Shown piece after piece: positions 7,667 through 16,563 of a stretch of 64,000 bases of DNA (its first letter is position 1; every line of letters begins with the position of its first letter). The DNA is taken from contig NZ_FNVU01000018.1 in NCBI RefSeq assembly GCF_900107965.1, forward strand, positions 62,001 to 126,000, given 5' to 3'. Made by a program: the position numbers and the translations under genes. The notes beneath the pieces are model-generated. The model was given only the letters and a program-made list of their open reading frames with translations. It did no database searches and had not been told where the DNA came from. Origin of the DNA: Actinacidiphila yanglinensis. GTDB taxonomy: Bacteria > Actinomycetota > Actinomycetes > Streptomycetales > Streptomycetaceae.

Positions 7667-10441
7667 TCCGGTTTCGTCGGCCGATCACGCGAGTTGGCCG
7701 CGCTGCGCCAGGCGCTCGGGGCCGCCCCGGCCATCGTGCTGGTCGACGGTGAGGCCGGCATCGGAAAGTCCCGGCTGGTGGCGGAGGCGCTGGCCGGGAT
7801 GGACGACGTCCGCCGGTTGCGCGGCGGCTGCGAGCCGGTGCAGGAGCCGTTCCCGCTGGGCCCGGTCCTGGACGCGGTGCGCGGGCACGCCGACCGGCTG
7901 CCCCCACCCGGAGCGCTCAGCCCGGTGGTCGGCGCGCTCGTGCCGTACCTGCCCGAGATCGCCGCCCGGCTGCCGCCCGCCCCGCCGCCGCTCAACGACC
8001 TCCCGGCCGAGCGGCATCGGCTGTTCCGGGGCGTGCTCGCCCTGCTCGACAACATCGGGACCGCGGTACTGGTCCTGGAGGACGTGCACTGGGCCGACGC
8101 CGGCACCTGCGAGTTCGTGGCGTTCCTGGCGGGGCGGGTGCCGCCGGGGCTCGCACTGGTACTGACGCTGCGCAGCGAGGACAGCGCGGACCTGCCGATC
8201 TGGGAGGCGCTGGCCCGGGCGGGGGCCACCCGGCGGATCACCCTGGAGCCTCTGCAGCGGGTGCAGGTCCGCGAGTTGGCCCGTGAACTGCTCGGTTCGC
8301 CGGAGCTGCCGCGCGGATTCGTGACCTCGCTGGTCGAGGCGACGGCGGGCATCCCGTTCGTGATCGAGGAGGTGCTGCGGGGCGGGCCGGACCTCTCGGC
8401 CGGGCTGCCGGTGCCGACGGCGCTGCGCGATCTGCTGCGGGCCCGCTGGGCGACGCTGGACGACGACGTCCGCGAGGTGCTCAGCGCCGCGGCCGTGCTG
8501 GGCACCGCGCCCGACGAGGCGCTGCTCGTCCGGCTGATCGGCGACCCGGCCCGGGTGGCGCACGCGTTGAGCCGCGGGCTGGCGGCCGGGCTGCTGCACG
8601 AGCAGGACGGGCAGTGCCGGTTCCGCCATGCGCTGGCCTGGCAGGTCATCCACGAGGAGTTGCCGTCGCCCACCCGCCGGTGGCTGCATCTTCGGGCCGC
8701 CCGGCTGCTGGACGAGGGCGACGGCCCGCGCCCGGTCGCCCGGCTGGCCCACCACTACGGCCAGGCCGGCGCGACGGCGCAGTTCGTGCGCAGCGCCGAG
8801 GAGGCCGCCGACCTGGCGGTGTCGCACGGTGACGATGCGACAGCGGCGCACTTCCTCGTACCGGCCATGCGGGTGGCCGCGCTGCCGAGTGCCGACCGGG
8901 TGCGGCTGGCGGGCAAGTTGGCGCGCGCGGCGGTGGACGGGCTCGCGCATTCGACCGCGGTCCCCGTGCTGACCGACCTGCTCGCCGGCGACGACCTGCC
9001 GGCCGTGGTGCGCGGCGAGCTGCGTTTCATGCTCGGCCGGTTGCTGCGCCAGCAGGGCGAGGCCGAGGCGGGGTACCGGGAGATCGAACGCTCGGTGGAC
9101 GAGCTGGGCGACCGGCCGGACCTCCGGGCCAGAGCACTGGCGATCCTCGCGGTTCCCGATCTCGTGGTGGACCGCCCGATCGAGGTGCACCTGGCGCGGG
9201 CGGCGCAGGCATCCGCGGTGGCCGCGGACGACCCCGCCGCGTCGATCGCGGTCGGTATCGCCCGCACGTCGCTGGCCATCGAGCGCGGCGACCCTGCCGG
9301 CTGGCCCGCCGTGGACGCGCTGCGCACCGGCCCCGCACTGCTCGGCAACCCGCGCGAGCACGCCCGCGCCTGCATCAACTGGGCGCAGGCGGCGCTGCAC
9401 GTCGGCCACGCGAACCGCGCCGAGTTGCTGCTGGTGGAGGCACGCCGCGCGGTGGACGACCTGGCGTACCTGCGGTTCGCCGGCGTGGTCGACCTGGTCG
9501 GCGCCTGGGTCGATCTGAGCACCGGCCGCTGGGACGGTCTGCTGGAGCGGGCCCGCGCGATGGTCAGCACGCCGAGCGAGTTCACCGACGCGGCGCTGGA
9601 CGCCCGGTTCCTGCTGGCGACGGTGCTCGCCGTGGCCGGCGAGCCGGACGAGGCGGAGCGGCTGCTGCGTGACGTGGTGGCCGGTGCGGCCCGGGTCGGG
9701 GCGTACCGGCCGCTGGCGCCGGCGCGGATCGGGCTGGCCCGGTTGCTGCTCGGGCTCGGCCGGCCGCGGGCGGCGGCCGAGGAGGCGATGCGGGCGTTGG
9801 ACATCGTGCGGCCGAAACAGCTCTGGCCGAGTGCGGCCGACGCCACGCTCTGCCTGGTCGACGCCTGTATCCGGCTGGATCGCCCGGAGGACGCGTGGCC
9901 CGCGGTCGACGAGCTGGCGGTCGCCCTGCGTGCCGCCGACGCGCCCTTGGCGCTGGCCCGGGCGGCCCAGTGCCGGGCCTCGCTGACCGGCGACGCGGAG
10001 CAGTTCGACTCCGCACGGCGCCAGTTCGCGGAGCTGGGGTTGCGGTACGAGCAGGCCGACGCCGAAGCGCGGCTCGGCCAGTGCCTGGTGCTGCGCGGCG
10101 ACCCGGACGGTCCCGGCTGGCTGGAGCGCTCACTGCGGTCGTTCGACGCCCTGGGCGCGCTCGGCGGCGTCACCGAAGTACGCCGCACCATGCGGCAGTT
10201 GGGCGTCCCCATCCCGTACCCGTGGCGGGGCGGCCGGAAGTCCTACGGCGGGCGGCTGTCACCGCGCGAGCGCGAAGTGGCCGCGCTGGCCGCGTCGGGC
10301 ACCACGAACCAGGAGATCGCCGAGCGGCTCTTCCTGTCGCGCCGCACCGTCGAGAGCCACGTGGCGACGGCGCTGCGCAAGCTGGGGGGTCGGACGCGCC
10401 GGGATCTGGCCGCGCTGCTGGAGTCCGCGGACGACGTCTGA
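7562..10441 (+). CDS. LAL-type LuxR family transcriptional regulator (large ATP-binding)
   Basis: A protein of about 959 aa with N-terminal SGVQ repeats (about residues 4-33), an AAA/NACHT-like ATPase with Walker A GEAGIGKS (63-70) and Walker B 'VLVLEDVHWAD', a long TPR-like helical middle, and a C-terminal LuxR helix-turn-helix ('LSPREREVAALA...RTVESHV'). LAL proteins are ATP-dependent activators, often of secondary metabolism or sugar genes. GTG 7562 is chosen because GGAGG lies 4 nt upstream; further GTG codons inside the repeat, or a TTG at 7544, are possible. It is transcribed away from the S53 gene and has no operon partner, so its target is unknown. Confidence 0.85.
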   Translation: MQGSGVQRSGVQGSGVQASGVQGSGVQASGVQGSTSGFVGRSRELAALRQALGAAPAIVLVDGEAGIGKSRLVAEALAGMDDVRRLRGGCEPVQEPFPLGPVLDAVRGHADRLPPPGALSPVVGALVPYLPEIAARLPPAPPPLNDLPAERHRLFRGVLALLDNIGTAVLVLEDVHWADAGTCEFVAFLAGRVPPGLALVLTLRSEDSADLPIWEALARAGATRRITLEPLQRVQVRELARELLGSPELPRGFVTSLVEATAGIPFVIEEVLRGGPDLSAGLPVPTALRDLLRARWATLDDDVREVLSAAAVLGTAPDEALLVRLIGDPARVAHALSRGLAAGLLHEQDGQCRFRHALAWQVIHEELPSPTRRWLHLRAARLLDEGDGPRPVARLAHHYGQAGATAQFVRSAEEAADLAVSHGDDATAAHFLVPAMRVAALPSADRVRLAGKLARAAVDGLAHSTAVPVLTDLLAGDDLPAVVRGELRFMLGRLLRQQGEAEAGYREIERSVDELGDRPDLRARALAILAVPDLVVDRPIEVHLARAAQASAVAADDPAASIAVGIARTSLAIERGDPAGWPAVDALRTGPALLGNPREHARACINWAQAALHVGHANRAELLLVEARRAVDDLAYLRFAGVVDLVGAWVDLSTGRWDGLLERARAMVSTPSEFTDAALDARFLLATVLAVAGEPDEAERLLRDVVAGAARVGAYRPLAPARIGLARLLLGLGRPRAAAEEAMRALDIVRPKQLWPSAADATLCLVDACIRLDRPEDAWPAVDELAVALRAADAPLALARAAQCRASLTGDAEQFDSARRQFAELGLRYEQADAEARLGQCLVLRGDPDGPGWLERSLRSFDALGALGGVTEVRRTMRQLGVPIPYPWRGGRKSYGGRLSPREREVAALAASGTTNQEIAERLFLSRRTVESHVATALRKLGGRTRRDLAALLESADDV

Positions 10442-10597
10442 GCGGCCCTGCCGGGGCGGGGCGCTGGCTCCCGTAGGTCGCGACGTCCTCGGCCGAACTC
10501 GCCGTGATCAGCCGCGTGTTGCCGGTGCCGGCGTCGGTCCGGGCGCGGCCTGCGCCGGACATCGACAGCGCTCACCGCCCGGTGGACAATCTCCCTC

Positions 10598-11170
10598 GTG
10601 ATTCAGTACCAGGGTGAGGTCCCGTCCTCCCGGGCGTCCGACGCGGATCGTGAGCGCGTCCTCGAACTGCTGCGTACGGCCGCGGGTGACGGGCGGCTGT
10701 CGCACGAGACCTTCCTCGGCCGCATGGAGCAGGCACTCGCCGCGCGCAACCTCGCCGAACTGCAGTCCACGATCGAGGATCTGCCCGGAGCCGAGATCGC
10801 CCCGGCCGCCGCCCCGCCGGCCGGCCCGCGGGGGTTGCTGCGCCGGGCGGCCACCGCGCCCGCCCAGGCCCTCGGCCGCGTCCGGCGCCGTCACCGGATC
10901 CGCAGGTTGCCCGTCCTGGCGCTGCCGGCGGCCGGCTCACGCCCCCTGGTCGTCGGACGCAGTCCCGGCAGCGATCTGCGGCTGTCCCACGATTCGGTGT
11001 CCCGCACCCACGCCGTCCTCACCCCCACCCTCGACGGCTGGTCCCTGCGCGACCTGAGCTCGATGAACGGCACCCTCGTGAACGGCCGCAGGCTGCTCGG
11101 CCCGACCCCCATCCACCCCGGCGACTGGGTCACCTTCGGCGTCCTCCACTTCCGCCTCGCGGCGCCGTGA
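10598..11170 (+). CDS. DUF1707 and FHA domain protein
   Basis: A 190-aa protein. The N-terminus ('RASDADRERVLELLRTAAGDGRLS') is the DUF1707 signature, a short helical domain common in actinobacterial membrane-associated proteins. The C-terminal 100 residues form an FHA domain with the core motifs 'LVVGRSPGSDLRL', 'SVSRTHAVL' and 'SSMNGTLVNG', which binds phosphothreonine. No transmembrane segment is visible. The start is GTG at 10598 with no strong ribosome site. It ends 34 nt before the convergent Nudix gene. Confidence 0.85.
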   Translation: MIQYQGEVPSSRASDADRERVLELLRTAAGDGRLSHETFLGRMEQALAARNLAELQSTIEDLPGAEIAPAAAPPAGPRGLLRRAATAPAQALGRVRRRHRIRRLPVLALPAAGSRPLVVGRSPGSDLRLSHDSVSRTHAVLTPTLDGWSLRDLSSMNGTLVNGRRLLGPTPIHPGDWVTFGVLHFRLAAP

Positions 11171-11203
11171 GGGGTTCCCCACCTCCCGAAGGGTTCAGGG
11201 TGT

Positions 11204-12052
11204 TCAGGCCGGGCCGGTGACGAGGTACTCGGGAGCCTGCTCGGTCCGCGCGCGTTCGACGGCCTGAAGGCGCGCGAACGGGCCGTCGCCCATCAGGCCG
11301 CGCCACTCGGCAAGGGTGTGGACGGCCCACAGGTCGTGCTCGCCCGGGTCGAGGCGGATGCGTGCCAGTTGCTCGGCGGTCAGGGTGCCGCCGTCGAAGA
11401 CGAAGCCGATCTTGCCCACGGGCCATTCCGGGCCGGGGTGGAGGTAGTGCGTCAGCAGCAGGCGCGGCCGGCCGAGGCCGAGCGCGAGCCCGGTCTCCTC
11501 GACGGCCTCGCGGCGCGCGGTCCCCAGAGGGTCCTCCCCCGTGTCGGTGTTGCCGCCGGGGAACTGCCACTGGCGGCTGCCGTACACGGAGCGCAGCTGC
11601 ACCGGACGATCGTGCTCGTCGCGCACGTACAGGCAGCCGTACGCCGTGTGCTGCCGCACGGTCCACACGTACGCGGCCGGTGTCATGGGCATCGGCCGGC
11701 CCGCGCGGCCGGGGCGGTGGCCGAACTCGAAGGCCAATAAGCCGAGTTGCTCCTTCGCCGGTGGGAAGAGGATGCGAAGGGTGTCGAGCAGTTCCGCACG
11801 TGCGGCGGCGTCCGGGTCGATGCGTCGCGGATCGTACGCGTCCACCAGCGCGTCGAAGGAGCCGTGGGCCGAGACGCGGTCCACGACGACGTCGACCTCC
11901 CGCCCGCCGCCCGTATCGTGGAAGACGATCACCTCGCCGGCCTCCACGGCCCGCTCTTCCGGTGTGCCCACCCGGATCTCGACGGTCTTGCGTCCCGACT
12001 CCACCTGGTCGTAGGAGCGGGAGGACAGATGCAGGTGATGCTCTCGGGGCAC
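11204..12052 (-). CDS. ASCH domain fused to Nudix hydrolase
   Basis: A 282-aa protein starting at GTG 12052, with GGAAGG 8 nt upstream; an upstream in-frame ATG would add 56 low-complexity residues. Residues 1-115 ('REHHLHLSSRSYDQVESGRKTVEIR') form an ASCH domain, an RNA/nucleotide-binding PUA-like fold. The second half is a Nudix hydrolase with an intact box, G-x5-E-x7-REAVEETGL, in 'GNTDTGEDPLGTARREAVEE'. Nudix enzymes cleave nucleoside-diphosphate-linked compounds; the substrate cannot be told from sequence. The ASCH domain may present a modified nucleotide or RNA. It follows the ABC transporter gene by 85 nt on the same strand. Confidence 0.8.
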   Translation of the reverse strand: MPREHHLHLSSRSYDQVESGRKTVEIRVGTPEERAVEAGEVIVFHDTGGGREVDVVVDRVSAHGSFDALVDAYDPRRIDPDAAARAELLDTLRILFPPAKEQLGLLAFEFGHRPGRAGRPMPMTPAAYVWTVRQHTAYGCLYVRDEHDRPVQLRSVYGSRQWQFPGGNTDTGEDPLGTARREAVEETGLALGLGRPRLLLTHYLHPGPEWPVGKIGFVFDGGTLTAEQLARIRLDPGEHDLWAVHTLAEWRGLMGDGPFARLQAVERARTEQAPEYLVTGPA

Positions 12053-12137
12053 GAGCGAGACCTTCCGTTGCGAGCGGGCATGTCGCGGCCGTCCCGCGAG
12101 GAGCCCCGCCAGTGACACGGCGCCTCGCGCAGCCGCG

Positions 12138-14141
12138 TCATGGGCGGGGCTCCTCCGACGCGTGCGGCGCCATCGGCTGGTAGGCGGCTGCCTGGAGCGT
12201 GAACATCGCGGCGTACTCACCGCCCCGCCGCATCAACGTCGCGTGGTCCCCCTCCTCGATGATCCGGCCGTGGTGGAAGACGTAGATGCGGTCGCACTCG
12301 ACGACGCTGGCGAGCCGGTGGGAGATGAGGACCGTGATCCGGTCGGCCCGGTGCTGTCCGCGCAACACCGCCCGGTAGACCGCGTGTTCGGCGCGCGGGT
12401 CCATCGACGCGGTCGGCTCGTCGAGGACGAGGACGGGTGCTTTCTTGTACAGGCCGCGGGCCACGGCGAACTTGGCCCAGTTGCCGCCGCTGAGTTGCCG
12501 TCCGGTCTTGAAGCGGCGCGAGAGCGGGGTGGCCCACTGGCGGGGCAGCCCGGCGATGACGGGGGCCGCGCCGGACTCCACGGCGGCAAGGTGCGCACGC
12601 TCGGGCTCGGCCTCGGTGATGGAGCCAGCGGAGATCGTGATGTTCGCCGCCGCGGACAGCGGCCACTGCACGGGATCCTGCAGCACCATCGCGACCTGGG
12701 CCTGGATGCTCTCGGCGTCCACGTCCATGATGTCGGTACCGTCCCACCGGATCGTGCCGGAATCCGGTACGTACAGCCCCGCCAGCAGCTTCGACATCGT
12801 CGACTTCCCCGAGCCGTTGGCGCCCACGAACGCCACCGTGGACCCGGCGGCAAGCCGCATGGACACCCCGTCGAGCGCGGGCCGCGCGTCCTGGCCGGGG
12901 TAGGTGAAGGTGAGGTCCTCGACGGTGATCACCCGCACGCCGCTGGGCAGCGTACGCCCGGTCCGGCGCGGCAGCCGCGCCCGGCACTGGTCGAGGAACG
13001 CCTCCAGGTCCGACGTCCACAGCGCGTACTCGTAGGCGTGGTGGGTGGCCAGCACGATGCGGGTGAGGGCGGACTGGGAGGTGCGGACGGCCAGTACCGC
13101 GGCGCCGCCGGAGGACAGCGGCAGCCAGCCGCGGATCGTCATCCACGCCAGCGCCGCGTAGGTCAGGCCCGTGGCCAGCCCGCCGACGGCCCGCCCGACC
13201 AGTCCGGTGCGCGCCGCCTCCCGGCCCAGGCGGGCCTCCTCCCGTTCGATCGTCACGGCCAGCCGCTGGTGCTCGGCCAGCAGCGCGGCCGCGGCGGTGG
13301 AGGAGCGCAGCTCGGCCGCGGCGTCCTCGTCGAGCAGCAGCCAGCTGAAGATCTGCATACGGCGGCGCAGGGTGCTGTGCCGGACCTGGGAGAGGAACTG
13401 CGCCCGGGCGCTCCGCACCGAGGCCAGGCCCTGCGGGATCACCGAGGCGATCAGCAGCGGCAGCAGCAGCGGGTGGAGGTAGGTGAGGACCGAGGCGGCG
13501 CCGGCCAGGCCCATGAGTGCCGAGGCGAGCTCCAGCACCTGGGCGATGGACTGCTGCGCGAAGTACAGGCCGCGGTCGTGCGCGCGGTGGGCGTCGTCCG
13601 ACCAGGTCGCGTCGTCGACGGCCTCCAGCGCGACCCCGGCGGTCAGTTGGAGGAACTCCGTCTCCAACAGGCGCCGGACGGTGGGTGTCAGCCGCTCCTG
13701 GAACAGCGTGACGCCCGCGTCCATGACGGCACGTGCCATCAGCAGCCCCACCACCAGGGCGAGCGAAGGCAGCGCGGAGCGGACCCGGTCCGGGGTGGCG
13801 CCCTGGGCGAAGAGGGCCTGCAGGACGCCCACGGAGGCGAGCAGTCCGAAGCTGGCCGTCGTCGCGGACACCAGTTGCAGCACGACCACCGCGGCCGTGG
13901 CGCGGCGGTCGGCCCGCCAGGCCAGCACCAGCACGCGGCGCCCGATCCCCGGCAACCGGCCGAGGATGGTCCACAGGCTGGTACGGGCGGCGGCCCCGTC
14001 GTACGTGGCCCAGTACGCCTCGGCGAGTTCGTCCCCGAGGTCGCCCTCCGCGGGTGCGGCCGGCGCGGATGCCGGGGGTAACGGCAGGTCGCCGTCGCGG
14101 GGAGGCGGCACGGTCCCGCCGGGCTGCTCGGCGTCCGTCAC
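12138..14141 (-). CDS. ABC transporter, fused permease and ATP-binding half-exporter
   Basis: A 667-aa half-transporter. The N-terminal ~100 residues are Pro/Ala-rich and cytoplasmic, followed by a six-helix membrane domain (about 60-370) and a nucleotide-binding domain with Walker A 'GANGSGKST', signature 'LSGGNWAKFA' (Asn where Gln is usual) and Walker B 'VLVLDEPTASMD'. It is an exporter of the MsbA/lantibiotic-transporter type; the substrate is unknown. GTG 14141 is used because AGGGG lies 7 nt upstream, and it overlaps the stop of the 85-aa gene by 4 nt (GTGA), so the two are coupled. A homodimer is expected since no second half-transporter is adjacent. Confidence 0.85.
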   Translation of the reverse strand: MTDAEQPGGTVPPPRDGDLPLPPASAPAAPAEGDLGDELAEAYWATYDGAAARTSLWTILGRLPGIGRRVLVLAWRADRRATAAVVVLQLVSATTASFGLLASVGVLQALFAQGATPDRVRSALPSLALVVGLLMARAVMDAGVTLFQERLTPTVRRLLETEFLQLTAGVALEAVDDATWSDDAHRAHDRGLYFAQQSIAQVLELASALMGLAGAASVLTYLHPLLLPLLIASVIPQGLASVRSARAQFLSQVRHSTLRRRMQIFSWLLLDEDAAAELRSSTAAAALLAEHQRLAVTIEREEARLGREAARTGLVGRAVGGLATGLTYAALAWMTIRGWLPLSSGGAAVLAVRTSQSALTRIVLATHHAYEYALWTSDLEAFLDQCRARLPRRTGRTLPSGVRVITVEDLTFTYPGQDARPALDGVSMRLAAGSTVAFVGANGSGKSTMSKLLAGLYVPDSGTIRWDGTDIMDVDAESIQAQVAMVLQDPVQWPLSAAANITISAGSITEAEPERAHLAAVESGAAPVIAGLPRQWATPLSRRFKTGRQLSGGNWAKFAVARGLYKKAPVLVLDEPTASMDPRAEHAVYRAVLRGQHRADRITVLISHRLASVVECDRIYVFHHGRIIEEGDHATLMRRGGEYAAMFTLQAAAYQPMAPHASEEPRP

Positions 14142-14395
14142 GCGATCACCCCTGCGGGCCGCACCTCGGCGAGCCGTTCCGGCAGTTCCCAACGGAGTTC
14201 GCCCACCCCGTCCCCCGCGTGTACGTACTGCCGCCTGTCCTGCCCGACCGTCACCCGATAGCGGTCCGGGCGGCCGACCGTGCCCTGCGAGTGGGCTGAT
14301 CCGGCCGGGCGCAGGACGGCTTCACGGCGGGAGGCCGCCTCGGCAGCGGGGGTTGACGTGTCCGGAGAGTCGGGGGATTTCGGCGATTCACGCAT
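14138..14395 (-). CDS. Hypothetical 85-aa protein coupled to the ABC exporter
   Basis: An 85-aa protein starting MRESPKSPDSPDTSTPAAEA, with AAGGTG about 7 nt upstream of ATG 14395. The first half is Ser/Pro/Ala-rich and disordered; the second half ('DRYRVTVGQDRRQYVHAG') looks like a small beta-rich fold. It contains no cysteine and ends WELPERLAEVRPAGVIA. Its stop overlaps the exporter's GTG. A small gene coupled to an exporter could be a transported peptide, a leader-type precursor or an accessory subunit; no modifying enzyme is adjacent, so none of these is established. Family not recognised. Confidence 0.6.
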   Translation of the reverse strand: MRESPKSPDSPDTSTPAAEAASRREAVLRPAGSAHSQGTVGRPDRYRVTVGQDRRQYVHAGDGVGELRWELPERLAEVRPAGVIA

Positions 14396-14635
14396 CAGAT
14401 CACCTTTTCCGCGGCGTCGGGTCGGGCAACGATCCTGGCAGCGGTGGGACCTCGGGGCTCGCATGTTCGGGCAGATGCCATCAGTTCGGGTCAACTGCGG
14501 TGCCGTGCGGGCGGCTCAGGAGCGGCGCTGTCCCGAGGCGTTCAGGCCGGTCCGGTGGCGAGACAGGGAAGAAGGAACCCCCACCGAACAGGCCGAGCAG
14601 GGAAAACCGGTGGACGTCGTCGGGATACTGCCGTC

Positions 14636-15160
14636 GTGGCCGTCACTCAGCAGCTCGCACGCATCCCGGCGGAGTACCTCGCCTCCTGCCGCCGGTCGGC
14701 CGACGCATCGCCGGACGGTGATCCTCGCTGGGACCCCCCGACGGCGGACGTCCTCGACCTGGACTGGGCGCCGTTCCTGCTCGAACGGGTCTGCGAGCTG
14801 GGAGGTCTCGATGATGTCCGTCGGCACGCTCTCCGTCAGGCGCTCGACGGCGAGGCCGCCATCGACCTCGCCTTCCTCACCACGCATCCGCATGCCATCG
14901 GCCCCTTCGGGCCGGCCCCCACGGCCCTCTCCGCGACTCAAGTGACCGTCGCGGCGGAACTGCTCGGGCGGATCGACTTCCCGGCCCTCCTGACCACCCT
15001 GCCGGCAGACGAGAAAGAGGCCGCCGCTTTGATCGGCAACGGCGCGGACAGGATCGTCGGCGGCCCGAGGAAATACCTGCTGGAGCACTTCCACGCCCTG
15101 CGTGACTTCTACCGTGGTGCGTCCCGGCGGCAGCTTCTCGTCGTGCTCTGGTGGGACTGA
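14636..15160 (+). CDS. DUF1877 family protein
   Basis: A 174-aa protein starting at GTG 14636 (M-A-V-T-Q-Q-L-A-R-I), the usual N-terminus of the DUF1877 family. The features 'DLDWAPFLLERVCEL', 'LSATQVTVAAELLGRID' and the C-terminal 'FHALRDFYRGASRRQLLVVLWWD' are characteristic. The function of the family is unknown. The ribosome site is weak (GGGA about 11 nt upstream). It is a single-gene unit, convergent with the WhiB-like gene. Confidence 0.8.
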   Translation: MAVTQQLARIPAEYLASCRRSADASPDGDPRWDPPTADVLDLDWAPFLLERVCELGGLDDVRRHALRQALDGEAAIDLAFLTTHPHAIGPFGPAPTALSATQVTVAAELLGRIDFPALLTTLPADEKEAAALIGNGADRIVGGPRKYLLEHFHALRDFYRGASRRQLLVVLWWD

Positions 15161-15221
15161 CCCGGACCGCCGCGGGCCGGTGGGCCGGATGCGTGGATCC
15201 TCAGGCCCGCGCCTCGTCCGC

Positions 15222-15470
15222 CTAGCGGTGGGTGGCGCGTTTGCGGCCCGCGCGGCGGCGCATTCCGCGGCGTTCGTCCTCGGAGAGGCCACCCCACACG
15301 CCGTACTGGCCGTTCTCCAGCGCCCATTCCAGGCACTGCTCCCGCACCGGGCAGCGCCTGCACACGCTCTTCGCCTTCTCCGTCTGCATCATCCCGGAGC
15401 CCGCGCTGCTCACCGGGAAGAACAACTCGGGGTCCTCGCCCCTGCACTGCGCCTGCTTCCGCCAGTCCAT
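15222..15470 (-). CDS. WhiB-like iron-sulfur transcription factor (WblE/WhiB1-like)
   Basis: An 82-aa Wbl protein with the four cluster-binding cysteines Cys9, Cys37, Cys40 and Cys46 (C-x27-C-x2-C-x5-C), the GVWGG turn and a basic C-terminal tail (RRGMRRRAGRKRATHR) for DNA binding. The N-terminus MDWRKQAQCRGEDPELFF is closest to the WblE/WhiB1 type. Wbl proteins bind a [4Fe-4S] cluster sensitive to NO or oxygen and act with sigma factors. GAGGAG lies upstream of ATG 15470. Confidence 0.92.
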   Translation of the reverse strand: MDWRKQAQCRGEDPELFFPVSSAGSGMMQTEKAKSVCRRCPVREQCLEWALENGQYGVWGGLSEDERRGMRRRAGRKRATHR

Positions 15471-15544
15471 GGCCTCTCCTCACTTGTGATGGCGTCAGGG
15501 ATGGTTCGCGAAGCCCGAGGGGATGGCGTCCCCGCCCGCTCGGG

Positions 15545-15712
15545 TCAACCCGACCACTCGGCGGCCTGCTCCGTGCCTCGCGGCGGGCCGGGCACGTGCT
15601 GCGCCAACTGGCGGCGCGCGTCTTCGTAGGCCGCCCGGACCCGCATCGGCACGTCGCCCCGCTCCCGTACGAGCTGCTCGTATATCAGCGGCGTCGGCAT
15701 CTGCTGGTCCAT
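15545..15712 (-). CDS. Small hypothetical protein (55 aa)
   Basis: A short leftward frame begins at ATG 15712, with AAGGA 7 nt upstream, and reads MDQQMPTPLIYEQLVRERGD followed by a helical, Arg-rich middle (PMRVRAAYEDARRQLAQHV), ending at TGA 15545-15547. Good ribosome-site spacing and G/C third positions support it as a real gene in the gap between the WhiB-like and DUF2231 genes. No family is recognised. Confidence 0.55.
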   Translation of the reverse strand: MDQQMPTPLIYEQLVRERGDVPMRVRAAYEDARRQLAQHVPGPPRGTEQAAEWSG

Positions 15713-15956
15713 CTGGATGTCCTTCCGGGCTTCATCGCCGTAGCCGGCGGCTGGAGAGCCCGTGCTGGCCCGGGCTCGTTGGCGCGGCTACCCATTGCGG
15801 GCCCGGTCAGGGCGCCGACACCCATCTGTTACCAGTTCTTCGCGCTTCCCCCATGTCGCCGCCCTCGACCGGACCCGGCCCGCCTCCCCCTCCGATTTTC
15901 CGTCTACACGGTTGTAGTAGGTTGTCGCTCCCCAAGATCTCCGAGGAGGTCCCTCC

Positions 15957-16487
15957 GTGGGTCCCACACAGATCAACGGCCTGCCCGCACACATCCTGCT
16001 GGTGCACGTCGTCGTCGTTCTCGTCCCCCTCACCGCGCTCGCGCTGATCGGGTGCGCGGTATGGCCGAGCTGGATGCGGCGGATGGGCCTGGCGCTGCCG
16101 ATCCTGGCGCTGGCGACCCTGGTGAGCGTGCCCCTCACCACGCACGCCGGGGAATGGCTGGAGAAGCACACCGCCAGCACGCCCCTCATCCGCAAGCACA
16201 CCGAACTCGGGGACGGGCTCCTGCCCTGGGCGATCGGCCTGTTCGTCCTGGCCGCCGGCCTGTGGTGGTGGAACCGCCGCACCACGGCCGCGTCGACGGG
16301 CAGCCGCACGGGGGGCGGCAGCGGCACCGCGGCTCTCGCGACGCCGCTGCGCATCGCCGCAGCCGTACTGTGCGCGGCCGTCGCCGTGGGCGCCGTCGTG
16401 CAGGTGTACCGGATCGGGGACTCGGGCGCGAAGGCCGCGTGGACCGGCAACTTCTCCCAGAGCAAGGTGTCCGGGCAGCACCGATGA
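15957..16487 (+). CDS. DUF2231 family membrane protein
   Basis: A 176-aa protein with four predicted transmembrane segments (about 14-38, 44-62, 85-105, 128-150). The opening 'INGLPAHILLVHVVVVLVPL' is the DUF2231 signature, with a conserved His in the first helix. GTG 15957 has GAGGAGG 7 nt upstream. In the family's few studied contexts these are inner-membrane proteins of unknown, possibly redox-linked, function. It stands alone, convergent with the flavoprotein gene. Confidence 0.85.
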   Translation: MGPTQINGLPAHILLVHVVVVLVPLTALALIGCAVWPSWMRRMGLALPILALATLVSVPLTTHAGEWLEKHTASTPLIRKHTELGDGLLPWAIGLFVLAAGLWWWNRRTTAASTGSRTGGGSGTAALATPLRIAAAVLCAAVAVGAVVQVYRIGDSGAKAAWTGNFSQSKVSGQHR

Positions 16488-16563
16488 CGCCCGCACCACT
16501 GAGGGCCGCACCGCGAAAGCTCGCATCGCCGAACGCGGCGCAGCCCCACGAAGCGCGTGACCG

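Noticed and set aside
3145..7752. A 1535-codon plus-strand frame over the S53 gene
   Set aside because: It is the complement of the S53 gene in a GC-rich context; the peptide is Arg/Pro/Val-rich with no recognisable domains, unlike the minus-strand protein.
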